From assembly GCA_963783245.1 (NCBI GenBank), contig CAWAMS010000006.1, positions 186,001 through 250,000 on the forward strand: DNA of 64,000 bases, given 5' to 3'. The position numbers were made by a program, and so were the translations under genes. The DNA comes from Bog-473 sp963783245 (GTDB lineage: Bacteria > Actinomycetota > Acidimicrobiia > Acidimicrobiales > RAAP-2). The notes below the pieces were generated by a model. It was not told where the DNA came from. It searched no databases and saw only the letters and a list, made by a program, of their open reading frames with translations. Every line of letters begins with the position of its first letter. Within the stretch, counting starts at the first letter, position 1. Of the stretch, positions 9,094 through 17,407 are shown piece by piece.

Positions 9094-9675
9094 TTAGGTG
9101 GGCCTGATATCGCCCGGTCCGTCGATCGACAGCCCGTCGAGCTGATCGATGCTCTTGGTGTTCTTCTCCGCCCAGTAGTTGCGGATTCCTTCCGGCCCCT
9201 TCCTGTTCGACCATTGGTCCATGGTCGGTCGGTGGCCCTCGAACGACATGAAGGGAACCCCGTACCCGCACGAATCGGCGACCCGGCTCACCTCGGCGAC
9301 GATGATCGAGCGCACGCCCACGCCCGCCCCACCCGGGAACCGACCGGCCAGATCGGCGAAGACGGGATCGTCGGTCAGGACGGCCCGGCCCTTCCCGTGC
9401 AGTCGCACGATGCGGGGCGCTCCGCTGAACGCGCAGAACATCACCACGATCCGGCCATTCTCACGCAGGTGGGCGATGGTCTCGACGCCACTCCCGGTCT
9501 GGTCGAGATAGGCCACGGTGCGCTCGTCGACGACGACGAATTCCTGCCGATTGCCCTTGGGTGAGCAGTTCACCATGCCTTCGGCCGAGAGTGGAGCTGT
9601 CGACACGAAGAAGACCGGCTGTGCCTCGAGCCACGCGGCGAGACCCTGATCGATGACCTCGTACGTCCGGCCCAT
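9094..9675 (-). CDS. Pyridoxamine 5'-phosphate oxidase-like FMN-binding protein
   Basis: 193 residues from ATG 9675 (MGRTYEVIDQG). The N-terminal half is a split-barrel flavin-binding domain: FFVSTAPLSAEGMVNCSPKG, then VAYLDQTGSG and IVVMFCAFSGAPRIVRLHGKG. The C-terminal stretch with SRVADSCGYGVPFM and RNYWAEKNTKSIDQLDGL is shared by a sub-family of short flavin/F420-type oxidoreductases annotated as PPOX family. Substrate and cofactor (FMN or F420) cannot be told from sequence. It is divergent from the mogA-like gene and about 100 bp downstream of the start of the cox operon on the same strand, probably with its own promoter. Confidence 0.75.
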   Translation of the reverse strand: MGRTYEVIDQGLAAWLEAQPVFFVSTAPLSAEGMVNCSPKGNRQEFVVVDERTVAYLDQTGSGVETIAHLRENGRIVVMFCAFSGAPRIVRLHGKGRAVLTDDPVFADLAGRFPGGAGVGVRSIIVAEVSRVADSCGYGVPFMSFEGHRPTMDQWSNRKGPEGIRNYWAEKNTKSIDQLDGLSIDGPGDIRPT

Positions 9676-9758
9676 CCGGCCATTATCGCAGCCGGCGGGT
9701 GCCCCCCGGCACGGACCCCTTGCCTGGCCGGAACGCCACCAGGGGTAACGTCGCGGGG

Positions 9759-10226
9759 GTGACACTGGCTGCCAAGGTGCTGACGGTCTCCGAATCCGTC
9801 AGCCGCGGCACCCGCGAGGACCGCTCAGGAGAGGAACTGGCCGCTGCATTGACCCGCCACGGCTACCGCGTCGTCGAGCGGCGGGTCGTCCCTGACGGGG
9901 TCGCGCCCGTCGCCTCCGCCCTCCGGGACCTCTCCTCGTCGTTCGCCGGCCTGCTGGTGACGACCGGCGGGACGGGATTCTCACCCACGGACCTCACGCC
10001 GGAGGCGACCCGCTCGGTCATCGAACGCGAGGCCCCGGGAATGGCCGAGGCCATGCGCGCCGTCAGCCCCCTCGGGCGCCTCTCGCGTGGTGTCGCGGGT
10101 GTTATCGGTCAGTGTCTCGTGCTCAACGTTCCCGGATCCCCCAAAGGGGCGATCGAGTCCCTGGACGCGGTCGTCGACGTGCTTCCCCATGCGCTCGAGC
10201 TCCTGGCCGGAGGTGCACCCCACTAG
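9759..10226 (+). CDS. mog: MogA/MoaB-type molybdopterin adenylyltransferase
   Basis: 155 residues from GTG 9759 (VTLAAKVLTVSESVSRG). The MoCF-binding signature is clear: LLVTTGGTGFSPTDLTPEAT, then SRGVAGVIG and LNVPGSPKGAIESLD. Family members adenylate molybdopterin so that MoeA can insert molybdate. Length is usual for the MoaB/Mog type. It opens the plus-strand cofactor cluster and is separated from coxI by 134 bp, so it may be a separate transcription unit. Confidence 0.87.
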   Translation: MTLAAKVLTVSESVSRGTREDRSGEELAAALTRHGYRVVERRVVPDGVAPVASALRDLSSSFAGLLVTTGGTGFSPTDLTPEATRSVIEREAPGMAEAMRAVSPLGRLSRGVAGVIGQCLVLNVPGSPKGAIESLDAVVDVLPHALELLAGGAPH

Positions 10227-10360
10227 CCTTCGGGAACCGACCGAACCGTCGCTGGCATGGAGGTGAAGCCCGAGAGGCCGGTAAAAGGCAATAATTGGCA
10301 CGGCTCTTATTAGTCTGGCCAAGGGCGTTCGTCCGGGGACGGAAGCCGAAAGGGGCAACT

Positions 10361-10672
10361 GTGAAGGACGTGCTCGACGACATCGAACAATGGCAGCGTG
10401 CGGGCCACCGCGTTGCCCTGGCCCGGGTCGTGGCCGTGATCGGTTCGGGACCACGCGACCCGGGAGCCGCCATGGCGGTGAACGAGCAAGGAGAGGTGGC
10501 CGGGTCCGTCTCCGGCGGGTGTGTCGAGGGCGCCGTCGTGGCTGAGGCGCTCGAGGTGCTGGCCAGCGGGGAACCTCGACTCTGCACGTTCGGCTACTCG
10601 GACGAAGAGGCATTCTCGGTCGGGCTGACCTGTGGGGGAACGGTTCGGATCTTCGTGGAGCCGCTGGACTAG
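10361..10672 (+). CDS. XdhC/CoxI family, N-terminal domain protein
   Basis: 103 residues from GTG 10361, preceded by AAGGGG eight bases upstream. The frame is open further back but that part looks non-coding. It matches the XdhC_CoxI domain: LARVVAVIGSGPRDPG followed by the conserved GSVSGGCVEGAVV. XdhC-type proteins bind the Mo cofactor, guide its sulfuration and insertion into xanthine-oxidase-family enzymes. Here the domain stands alone, and the Rossmann half is in the next gene, whose GTG shares one base with this TAG stop. The two products probably act together. Confidence 0.85.
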   Translation: MKDVLDDIEQWQRAGHRVALARVVAVIGSGPRDPGAAMAVNEQGEVAGSVSGGCVEGAVVAEALEVLASGEPRLCTFGYSDEEAFSVGLTCGGTVRIFVEPLD

Positions 10673-11499
10673 TGGACGGGTTGTTCGACCTGGTGGCCGA
10701 CTGCCTGCGTGCGGAAGAGCCGGTGGCATGGGCCACCGTCATCGAGCTCGCTCCCCGAGAAGAGGGTGGCCCCGAGACCCTCCCGCCTCTCGGGGCCAAG
10801 GTCGTCGTACGCCCGGAGACGGAGCCGAGAGGCTCGTTGGGCGATCCGGGCCTCGATGTCGTCGTCACCCGCGACGCGCAAGGGGCGCTCGTCCACGGCC
10901 ACAGCGTGGCCCGCCATTACGGACCCCACGGCGAACCTGGACGCGCGGACATCACGGTGTTCATCGAGGTCTTCGCTCCCCCACCCCGCATGCTGATATT
11001 CGGGGCGGTCGACTTCACCGCGGCGCTGGTACGCGTGGCCAAGGTGCTCGGCTATCACGTCACCGTCTGCGATGCCCGGCCCGTGTTCGCCACCTCTGCC
11101 CGCTTCCCCGAGGCCGATGAAGTGGTGGCCGACTGGCCGCACCGCCATCTGGCCAAGGTGGCGGACAGCCTGGGGGCCAGTGACGCCGTCTGCGTGCTCA
11201 CCCACGACCACAAGTTCGACATCCCCGCGCTCACCGGCGCGTTGAAGACCAAGGTCGGTTATATCGGCGCCATGGGCTCTCGCAGCACGCACAACGGCCG
11301 CGTCGAGCGGTTGCAGGCTGAAGGCGTCGAACCCGATGACCTCCGACGGATCATGGCACCCATCGGTCTCGACATAGGGGCCCGGACGCCCGAGGAGACC
11401 GCCGTGTCGATTTGCGCCGAGATCATCTCGCTGCGCGCCGGCGTCACGGCGCCCTCGCTACGCGACGGCGTCGGCCCGATCCATCGGGTCGCCCCATGA
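10672..11499 (+). CDS. XdhC family protein with C-terminal Rossmann domain
   Basis: 275 residues from GTG 10672. The N-terminal 95 residues resemble a divergent XdhC_CoxI domain (AWATVIELAPREEGG). The remainder is the XdhC C-terminal Rossmann domain: MLIFGAVDFTAALVRVAKVLG, VTVCDARPVFATSARFP, YIGAMGSRSTHNGRV and PIGLDIGARTPEETAVSI, the last being the family's hallmark ending. Expected role: loading mature Mo cofactor into one or both Mo hydroxylases of the window. Coupled by overlap with the preceding XdhC-like gene and, via ATGA, with moaE. Confidence 0.87.
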   Translation: MDGLFDLVADCLRAEEPVAWATVIELAPREEGGPETLPPLGAKVVVRPETEPRGSLGDPGLDVVVTRDAQGALVHGHSVARHYGPHGEPGRADITVFIEVFAPPPRMLIFGAVDFTAALVRVAKVLGYHVTVCDARPVFATSARFPEADEVVADWPHRHLAKVADSLGASDAVCVLTHDHKFDIPALTGALKTKVGYIGAMGSRSTHNGRVERLQAEGVEPDDLRRIMAPIGLDIGARTPEETAVSICAEIISLRAGVTAPSLRDGVGPIHRVAP

Positions 11500-12020
11500 G
11501 CGGGTCCGCGTTGCAGACACCGACGAGCGGCGACTGGATCGCCGTCGGTGAGGGTGAGCTCCCCGTCGACGAAGCCTGGAGATGGGTCGGGGTCCCCGAT
11601 TGTGGTGGCATCGTCACCTTCTGCGGCACTGTTCGGGATCACTCCGACGGACGGGCAGGGGTGACGACCCTGGACTACGAGGCCTACGAGGAGCACGTCG
11701 TGCCGCGGCTCACCGATGTCGCCACCACGGCCCGGGCGCGATGGCCGGAAATCGGCCGCGTGGCCCTCCTCCATCGGGTCGGGCGGCTCGAAGTAGGCGA
11801 GGTCGCCGTCGTCGTCGCCGTCTCGACCCCGCATCGAGCCGAGGCGTTCGCCGCCGCGCAATTCTGTATCGACACCCTCAAGCACACCGTGCCGATCTGG
11901 AAACGGGAGACCTGGGAGGGAGGATCCGACTGGAGCGTGTGCTCCACCGAGGGTGCCGCGGCCCCTGGCGACCCGTCGTCGCTGGTGGCACTCCCTGCGC
12001 CCGCCGGATCCGGCGAGTGA
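11496..12020 (+). CDS. moaE: Molybdopterin synthase catalytic subunit MoaE
   Basis: 174 residues from ATG 11496, overlapping the XdhC stop as ATGA. Family motifs in order: IVTFCGTVRDHSDG, LDYEAYEEHV, HRVGRLEVGEVAVVVAVSTP and IDTLKHTVPIWKRETWEGG, the last containing the active-site Lys. MoaE with MoaD converts precursor Z (cPMP) to molybdopterin. About 25 residues longer than usual at the C-terminus (Ala/Pro-rich tail). Placed among the other cofactor genes. Confidence 0.93.
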   Translation: MSGSALQTPTSGDWIAVGEGELPVDEAWRWVGVPDCGGIVTFCGTVRDHSDGRAGVTTLDYEAYEEHVVPRLTDVATTARARWPEIGRVALLHRVGRLEVGEVAVVVAVSTPHRAEAFAAAQFCIDTLKHTVPIWKRETWEGGSDWSVCSTEGAAAPGDPSSLVALPAPAGSGE

Positions 12021-12045
12021 ACGCACCGTCAGCCGGTCGACGCAG

Positions 12046-13323
12046 ATGATCCCCCTCGACGACGCGCAACGGTTCGTCCTGGGATTCTGCCGTCCTCTGC
12101 CTCCCGTCGAGCTCGCGCTCGACGATGCTCTCGGTTGCGTGCTCGGCACACCCGTCATCGCCACGGAGGAAGTCCCGTCGTTCGCCAACTCGGCCATGGA
12201 CGGGTACGCGGTGCGGGCCGACGACACGTCGGGGGCACCGGTGCGCCTCACCGTGATCGGCTCCATTATGGCCGGCCATCCACTCGACAAGACCGTCGGC
12301 CCGGGTGAGGCGGCACGCATCATGACCGGTGCACCGGTGCCGGCCGGAGCAGACGCCGTCTGCATGGTCGAGGAGACCGAGACGGCGGCGGACGGAGGCA
12401 GTGTCGTCATCGGGCGCCAGCTGCAGCGGGGCGACTTCGTCCGCCAACCCGGTCGCGATGTCGCCATCGGCGATGTCGTTGCGCCCGCGGGAACCGTCCT
12501 CACCCCCGCTCACCTCGGAGTTCTGGGCAACCAAGGTGTCGCGAGTGTGGATGTACACCCCCGTCCGCGCGTCGGCGTGCTCTCCACCGGTGACGAGCTC
12601 TTCTCCGGGACCGGCCCCCTTCCCCCCGGCAAGATCCGCGATGCCAACCGCCGCACCCTGCTGGCCCTCGTCCGCCGCGAGGGATGGGACGGCGTCGACC
12701 TCGGGATCGTCGGGGACGATGAAGCCGCTCTCGTCGAGGTGCTGTCCTCGGCGGGGTCGACCTGTGATGCGATCCTGACCAGCGGAGGGGTGAGCGTCGG
12801 CGACCTCGACCTGGTGCGGGTCGTGCTGGAGAAACTGAGTGCGGAGAAGATGCGGTGGATGCAAGTCGCCATCCGGCCGGCGAAGCCGTTTGCGTTCGGC
12901 GTTCTGGAAGCCTCGGCGACCCCGGTCTTCGGGCTCCCGGGCAACCCGGTGTCGGCCATGGTCAGCTTCGAGTTGTTCGTCCGCCCGGCTCTTCGGCTCC
13001 TGGGCGGCCATCATGTCCTGCAGCGGCCCATCGTCTCGGCCACCGCGGAGGTGGACCTGCGCCGCAAGCCCGACGGCAAGCTTCACCTCCTCCGGGCCCA
13101 GCTCACCCTCGACGCACCCGATTCGTGGCGTGTCCGCACCACCGGCGGCCAGGAATCGCATCAACTCCATGCCATGTCCGAAGCCAATGCGCTGATCCTG
13201 CTTCCTGACGGCGTCGGTGTCGCGGCCGGAGAGCGGGTGAGCGTGCTCGTGATCGACCCCGACCGGCTGCACGCGGATACCTCGCCGGTCCTGCACGCCC
13301 CTTCGGACCGGGGGGGATCGTGA
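12046..13323 (+). CDS. moeA: Molybdopterin molybdenumtransferase MoeA
   Basis: 425 residues from ATG 12046 (MIPLDDAQRFVLG); codons upstream in frame overlap moaE and are not conserved. Motifs: SAMDGYAVRADD near residue 50, IMTGAPVPAGADAVCMVEE, STGDELF, LTSGGVSVGDLD and FGLPGNPVSAMVSFELFVRP. MoeA hydrolyses adenylated molybdopterin and inserts molybdate. Its stop overlaps the moaA GTG as GTGA, indicating coupled translation. Confidence 0.93.
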   Translation: MIPLDDAQRFVLGFCRPLPPVELALDDALGCVLGTPVIATEEVPSFANSAMDGYAVRADDTSGAPVRLTVIGSIMAGHPLDKTVGPGEAARIMTGAPVPAGADAVCMVEETETAADGGSVVIGRQLQRGDFVRQPGRDVAIGDVVAPAGTVLTPAHLGVLGNQGVASVDVHPRPRVGVLSTGDELFSGTGPLPPGKIRDANRRTLLALVRREGWDGVDLGIVGDDEAALVEVLSSAGSTCDAILTSGGVSVGDLDLVRVVLEKLSAEKMRWMQVAIRPAKPFAFGVLEASATPVFGLPGNPVSAMVSFELFVRPALRLLGGHHVLQRPIVSATAEVDLRRKPDGKLHLLRAQLTLDAPDSWRVRTTGGQESHQLHAMSEANALILLPDGVGVAAGERVSVLVIDPDRLHADTSPVLHAPSDRGGS

Positions 13324-14396
13324 CGAACCCGGTACCCGTCGCCATTTCGGTGAATCCGCGTCGCAGCCGTCCCGATGGTGAGATCTCCCCGGCACAGACC
13401 ATGCCGATCGACGGGCCTCTTGTGGACCGTTTCGGGAGAGTCCACAACGACCTCCGCCTTTCGGTCACCGATCGGTGCAACCTGCGCTGCGTCTATTGCA
13501 TGCCCGAAGAAGGACTCTCGTTCCTCCCGACGAGCGAGCTCCTGACGTTCGACGAGATCACACGGTTGGCCCGGGTGGCCAAAAGTCTCGGCGTCTCGGC
13601 GCTGCGTCTCACCGGTGGGGAACCGCTGGTGCGCAAGGGGCTGCCCTCGCTCATCGCACGGCTCTCCGCGCTCGGATTCGAGGATCTGGCGATGACCACC
13701 AACGGCACGGAGCTGGCCAAGGTCGCCGGGTCGTTGGCGGCGGCCGGGCTGCGACGGGTCAACGTGAGCTGTGACTCCCTGCGGCCCGAACGCTTCGCTG
13801 CCATCCGGCGCCGGGGAAAGCTTGACGTCGTCCTCCACGCGATGCACGCAGCCGAGAAGGCCGGCCTGACGCCGCTCAAGGTCAACGTGGTACTCCTGCG
13901 CGGCCACAACGACGACGAGATCCTCGATTTCGCGTCCTTCGCCCGGGCGACCGGGCGGATCGTGCGCTTCATTGAGTTCATGCCACTCGACGCAGAAGGA
14001 AAGTGGGACCGCGACCAGCTCGTCCCGGGTCGAGAGGTGTTCGAGCGCATTTCGGAGGTGTGGCCTCTCGAACCGCTCTCCGAAGCTTCGAGTGCGGCAC
14101 CGGCGGAGCGATTCCGGTTCAGCGACGGGATCGGTGAGATCGGCTTGATCTCCAGCGTTTCGGAGCCATTTTGCGGCACCTGCAACCGGCTCCGCATCAC
14201 CGCCGACGGCGCGCTGCGCAACTGCCTCTTCTCCGACGACGAGCAGACCGTCCGCGACCTCCTGCGCCACGGTGGAAGCGATGCGGACCTGGCCCTCTTG
14301 TTCCGGCGGGCCGTCTGGGCCAAGTTCCCCGGCCACGGGATCAACGAACCGGGTTTCCTCAGCCCGGCTCGTTCCATGTCGATGATCGGCGGCTGA
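13320..14396 (+). CDS. moaA: GTP 3',8-cyclase MoaA (radical SAM)
   Basis: 358 residues from GTG 13320. The radical SAM cluster is CNLRCVYC in LSVTDRCNLRCVYCMPEEG. SAM-binding LTGGEPLVRKG, GTP-side MTTNGTELAK and the second [4Fe-4S] cluster CGTCNRLRITADGALRNC are all present, as is the C-terminal GG needed for catalysis. It makes 3',8-cH2GTP, the first step to cyclic pyranopterin, with MoaC acting next. The roughly 30-residue N-terminal extension before VDRFGRVHNDLR is not conserved, so the true start could be a later codon. Confidence 0.94.
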   Translation: MTNPVPVAISVNPRRSRPDGEISPAQTMPIDGPLVDRFGRVHNDLRLSVTDRCNLRCVYCMPEEGLSFLPTSELLTFDEITRLARVAKSLGVSALRLTGGEPLVRKGLPSLIARLSALGFEDLAMTTNGTELAKVAGSLAAAGLRRVNVSCDSLRPERFAAIRRRGKLDVVLHAMHAAEKAGLTPLKVNVVLLRGHNDDEILDFASFARATGRIVRFIEFMPLDAEGKWDRDQLVPGREVFERISEVWPLEPLSEASSAAPAERFRFSDGIGEIGLISSVSEPFCGTCNRLRITADGALRNCLFSDDEQTVRDLLRHGGSDADLALLFRRAVWAKFPGHGINEPGFLSPARSMSMIGG

Positions 14397-14398
14397 GC

Positions 14399-14638
14399 GT
14401 GGTACGCCTGCGCCTTTTCGGACCGGCCCGCGAAGCAGCCGACGGCGCCGTGAGCGTCACGCTGCCCGGAGAAACCGTGGCGACGGTCATCGCCGCCGCG
14501 GAGCTGCGTTTCGGAGAAGCATTCTCCCAGGTGGTCGCCGTTTCCAACATCTGGTTGAACGGGGAGCCCGTCACTCCCGACACCGACGTGGTCGATGGCG
14601 ATGAAGTCGCGGTCATTCCCCCTGTCTCGGGAGGATGA
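14399..14638 (+). CDS. moaD: MoaD-like sulfur carrier, molybdopterin synthase small subunit
   Basis: 79 residues from GTG 14399, two bases after the moaA stop. It is a ubiquitin-fold protein (VRLRLFGPAREAADG; VWLNG-like NIWLNGEPV; DGDEVAVIPPVSGG) ending in the Gly-Gly that is thiocarboxylated and donates sulfur in MoaE. Its stop overlaps moaC as ATGA. No MoeB/ThiF-type activating enzyme is encoded nearby, so activation must be provided elsewhere. Confidence 0.9.
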   Translation: MVRLRLFGPAREAADGAVSVTLPGETVATVIAAAELRFGEAFSQVVAVSNIWLNGEPVTPDTDVVDGDEVAVIPPVSGG

Positions 14639-15204
14639 GCACGCCACCGGCCGAACCGGGTCCCGATGGGCACGTGCGCGGCACCTTGACCCACATCGAC
14701 CTCCAGGGCCGCGCCCGCATGGTGGACGTCACAGCCAAGCCACTCACTCGACGAGTGGCACTCGCCAAATGTGTCGTGGTGACATCGGCGGACGCCACCA
14801 CCGTGCTCGGTGCCACCCCTGAAGGGCTCGATGCCGTCGAGGGGGCTCGTTTTGCCGGCATCCAGGCGGCCAAACAGACGTCATCCCTCATCCCCCTGTG
14901 CCATCCCATCCGTCTCGACCGGGTCGCCGTCGACGTGGCGGTCGACGGGCACAGGATTGAGATCAGCGCGGTCACCGAGATCGTGGAGCGGACGGGTGTC
15001 GAGATGGAGGCGTTGACGGCGTGCGCCGTCGCCGCCCTCACCATCGTCACGACCCTCATCCCGGTCGACCCCGATGCCTCGATCGAGGATCTGACCCTCT
15101 GGCACAAATCCGGCGGCCGGTCCGGCCACTGGGAACGCAGCGGCCCCGAGGACCGGCTCACCCGTCAGGAGGAGGCGGCGGCGCCGGACGGTCCGACGCG
15201 CTGA
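14635..15204 (+). CDS. moaC: Cyclic pyranopterin monophosphate synthase MoaC
   Basis: 189 residues from ATG 14635. Family motifs: LTHIDLQGRARMVDVTAKP, AKQTSSLIPLCHPIRLD, and GVEMEALTACAVAALTI with the catalytic-region residues. MoaC rearranges the MoaA product into cPMP. The C-terminal tail (SGPEDRLTRQEEAAAPDG) is not conserved. The 3' part, from 14881, is overlapped on the opposite strand by the open frame of the cytochrome b gene. It is the last gene of the cofactor operon. Confidence 0.92.
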   Translation: MSTPPAEPGPDGHVRGTLTHIDLQGRARMVDVTAKPLTRRVALAKCVVVTSADATTVLGATPEGLDAVEGARFAGIQAAKQTSSLIPLCHPIRLDRVAVDVAVDGHRIEISAVTEIVERTGVEMEALTACAVAALTIVTTLIPVDPDASIEDLTLWHKSGGRSGHWERSGPEDRLTRQEEAAAPDGPTR

Positions 15205-15870
15205 GGAGTTCGGTTCGCGTGCGCGGGCTGCCCTGCTCTCCTTGAGCCACCCCGGAGCATTCCGGGCCGCCCATGCCTCGCTCACCCAGCCCCTGCGCAT
15301 CGAGCGCAGCGACTCGGGGTGGGTCACCGCGAAGAGAATGTGGCCGATGACCACGGCGAAGATGGCCAGGGCCAGTACGTCATGGACGAACGTGGCGCCC
15401 GTACGCCAACTCACCGGGAAGAAGCCGAACCACTTCATCACGAAACCCGTCGCCAGCATGACCAGGATCGATCCCCCGACGAAGATCGCATTCAGCTTCT
15501 GGCCGGGATTGAACTTGTCGACCACCCGGGGCGCATTGCGCCCCAACGAGCGCAACCATCTCACCTCGTCGGAGGTCCACACGTTGATACGCCGAATGTC
15601 CCGCCGCATCTGCGCTCCCCACGGACCGAGAAGGGAAATGACGAGCGGGACCGGGAGGGCGACGCCGGTCCACACGTGGATGTCGGCCACCAACGCTCGA
15701 CGTCCCACCACGTCGGACAGCGAGGGAAAGTAGAGAAACAACGCCGTGACCATCAAGATGGCGAACAAGAACGCGTTGGCCCAGTGGGCGGCACGCTGCA
15801 CGCCGTCGAAACGCACGAGACGGGAGACGGACTGGTCCGGCGCGCCCTGCACGGTCACGTTGCTCTTCAC
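14881..15870 (-). CDS. Cytochrome b561-type membrane subunit with antisense run-on
   Basis: 329 residues from GTG 15870, overlapping the upstream Mo-protein stop by 4 bp. Residues about 20-215 form a four-helix di-haem cytochrome: candidate ligands in QRAAHWANAF, ADIHVWTG, FVHDVLAL and VIGHILFAVTHP. This fold gives membrane electron exchange for formate dehydrogenase, hydrogenase and some Mo enzymes. The final 100 or so residues, after APGWLKE, are Arg/Asp-rich and lie antisense to moaC; they do not resemble the family. A +1 shift near 15240 would instead end the protein at 15158 after a short Pro-rich tail. The likely role is the quinone-linked partner of the adjacent Tat-type Mo protein. 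Confidence 0.75.
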   Translation of the reverse strand: MKSNVTVQGAPDQSVSRLVRFDGVQRAAHWANAFLFAILMVTALFLYFPSLSDVVGRRALVADIHVWTGVALPVPLVISLLGPWGAQMRRDIRRINVWTSDEVRWLRSLGRNAPRVVDKFNPGQKLNAIFVGGSILVMLATGFVMKWFGFFPVSWRTGATFVHDVLALAIFAVVIGHILFAVTHPESLRSMRRGWVSEAWAARNAPGWLKESRAARAREPNSSARRTVRRRRLLLTGEPVLGAAAFPVAGPAAGFVPEGQILDRGIGVDRDEGRDDGEGGDGARRQRLHLDTRPLHDLGDRADLNPVPVDRHVDGDPVETDGMAQGDEG

Positions 15871-16589
15871 GTCAGCGACTTGTCCGTGGGTCCCGTGGAA
15901 CCGTCACGCCAGCCGTTCACCGGGTACCCGTTGAGCTCCCAGTAGCCGGGAATGACACGGTCCACGACCCGGATGGCGGAGAGCCATTTGAGCGACTTGT
16001 AGCCGAACATCGGGCCGACATAGAGACGGACCGGACCGCCGTGCTCGGTGGTGACGGGAGCACCGAGCATGCGGTAGGCGACGATGACGTCGGGGAGCCG
16101 AGCCTGATCCAGTGTCAGGCTCTCGCTATCGGCTCCGTCGTACGACTCGAAACTGAGCGCGACGGCCGTGTCCTGCACACCGGCTTTGTCGAGTATGTCC
16201 GCGAGCTTCACGCCTTCCCAATGGACGTTCGAGACCGTCCACCCAGTGACGCATTGGAACTCTTGGACGAACGAGGTACTGGGCATCGCCTTGAGATCGG
16301 CCAGAGTGAACACGTTGGGATGATCGACGAGCCCGCTGACCTCCAATCGATACTCCGATTCCGAGATCACCGGGTACGAGCCGGTAATGGTGTAGATGCG
16401 GAAGCGGTTCCCTCCGGGGAGCAGGCCGCCCAGCCCGGACCCGAGAGCGTTGCCTATGGCATTTTGGACCTTGGCACCGAAGACGATGCCCACCGCACCC
16501 AGCACCCCCATGCCGAGGAACACCCTGCGACCCACGGCGACGTGTGGACCCGACTTCCTGTCGGTTCGACCATCCGCAGCAGGAGACAC
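15867..16589 (-). CDS. Tat-exported sulfite-oxidase-fold molybdoprotein
   Basis: 240 residues from GTG 16589. Residues 21-25 (RRVFL) followed by a hydrophobic stretch form a twin-arginine signal. The mature part is a SUOX/YedY-type Mo domain: YRLEVSGLVDHP, the Mo-ligand Cys113 in EFQCVTGW, HWEGVKLADIL, YDGADSESLTLDQA and HGGPVRLYVGPMFGYKSLKWL. No dimerisation or haem domain is present. Paired with the cytochrome b gene it resembles an MsrP-MsrQ-like arrangement, although the cytochrome is b561-type. Substrate unknown: sulfite, methionine sulfoxide or other. Confidence 0.85.
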   Translation of the reverse strand: MSPAADGRTDRKSGPHVAVGRRVFLGMGVLGAVGIVFGAKVQNAIGNALGSGLGGLLPGGNRFRIYTITGSYPVISESEYRLEVSGLVDHPNVFTLADLKAMPSTSFVQEFQCVTGWTVSNVHWEGVKLADILDKAGVQDTAVALSFESYDGADSESLTLDQARLPDVIVAYRMLGAPVTTEHGGPVRLYVGPMFGYKSLKWLSAIRVVDRVIPGYWELNGYPVNGWRDGSTGPTDKSLT

Positions 16590-16684
16590 CCCCTGAGCCT
16601 AGGGACCCCGGCGGGCTGAGGGGTGTCAGGCGCCACCAGGGCGGTTCGGAGTGCGGGCTCGTTCCCCCGCAGACCCGACCCGGA

Positions 16685-17407
16685 CTACTGCGTGGGACCA
16701 AACCGTTCGACGCGGATGCGTTCGTTCCCGATTCCTGCCCGCAGGACAATTTCGGTGGCCGCGTCCGAGAAGCCTGACGAACCGCAGACGAAAACAGTGG
16801 TCTCCGCCCCTATCGACGCCGGGAGATCTGCCGCGGAGAGCCGGCCTGCAGGACGAGGGCAGCCTTCGGGGGTCCTGCGTGTATAGAGGATCGTTCCGGG
16901 GAGGTGGCCCAACTCTGCCGCGTAGTACAGGTCCTCGGGGGTACGAATGGACACGATCAGATGCACGAGATCCGACCTCCCCGTCTGACGGGCCAACCGC
17001 AGCATCGACATGAGGGGCACTATGCCCGACCCCCCGCCGAGGAGGAGGGCGGGCGTGTCACCACGCCACACGAACCAACCCCCGATCGGGCCTCGAACCT
17101 CCAGTTCGTCCCCGACGACCACTTCGTCATGGAGGAAGGACGAGACCTCGCCGTCGGGCAATCGCTCGACGGTCAGTTCGATCTCGCGGGAACCGTCGGG
17201 AGCCGAGGCCACCGAGTAGGAACGAGAGGCGGTATAGCCGTCCGGCGCGGTCAGGCGCAGCACGTAGTGCTGACCGGCCAGGTAGTCCGACGGCTCATCC
17301 AACGCCATCCGAAACGTCTTGGCCGTTGCCGTTTCCGGACGAATCTGCACGACCGTGGCACGTTGCCATTTCCCCAAGGGAGGAAGCGAAATGGACGCGT
17401 CAGTCAC
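16685..17407 (-). CDS. FAD/NAD(P)-binding ferredoxin-reductase-like oxidoreductase
   Basis: 240 residues from GTG 17407 (VTDASISLPPLGKW); the start overlaps the upstream stop as GTGACTGA. It has the FNR fold: FAD motif SRSYSVASAP, an HDEVVVGDELEVRGPIGG segment, NAD(P) motif LLLGGGSGIVPLMSMLR, and VFVCGSSGFSDAAT near the end. The protein stops at VERFGPTQ, where related reductases continue into a [2Fe-2S] domain, so it is a bare two-domain reductase. It is cotranscribed with the cytosolic SUOX-fold protein and may be its electron partner. A 95-bp gap separates it from the next gene. Confidence 0.83.
   Translation of the reverse strand: MTDASISLPPLGKWQRATVVQIRPETATAKTFRMALDEPSDYLAGQHYVLRLTAPDGYTASRSYSVASAPDGSREIELTVERLPDGEVSSFLHDEVVVGDELEVRGPIGGWFVWRGDTPALLLGGGSGIVPLMSMLRLARQTGRSDLVHLIVSIRTPEDLYYAAELGHLPGTILYTRRTPEGCPRPAGRLSAADLPASIGAETTVFVCGSSGFSDAATEIVLRAGIGNERIRVERFGPTQ

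Noticed and set aside
10290..10320. Sigma-54-like TGGCAC-N5-TT box upstream of coxI
   Set aside because: The downstream element lacks GC of the consensus and actinobacteria generally lack sigma-54.
10227..10360. Moco riboswitch upstream of the XdhC/CoxI genes
   Set aside because: The position is suggestive, but I could not build the conserved helices by eye.
11259..13395. Long minus-strand open frames across moaE, moeA and moaA
   Set aside because: Antisense to genes with clear catalytic motifs; their translations show no domain.
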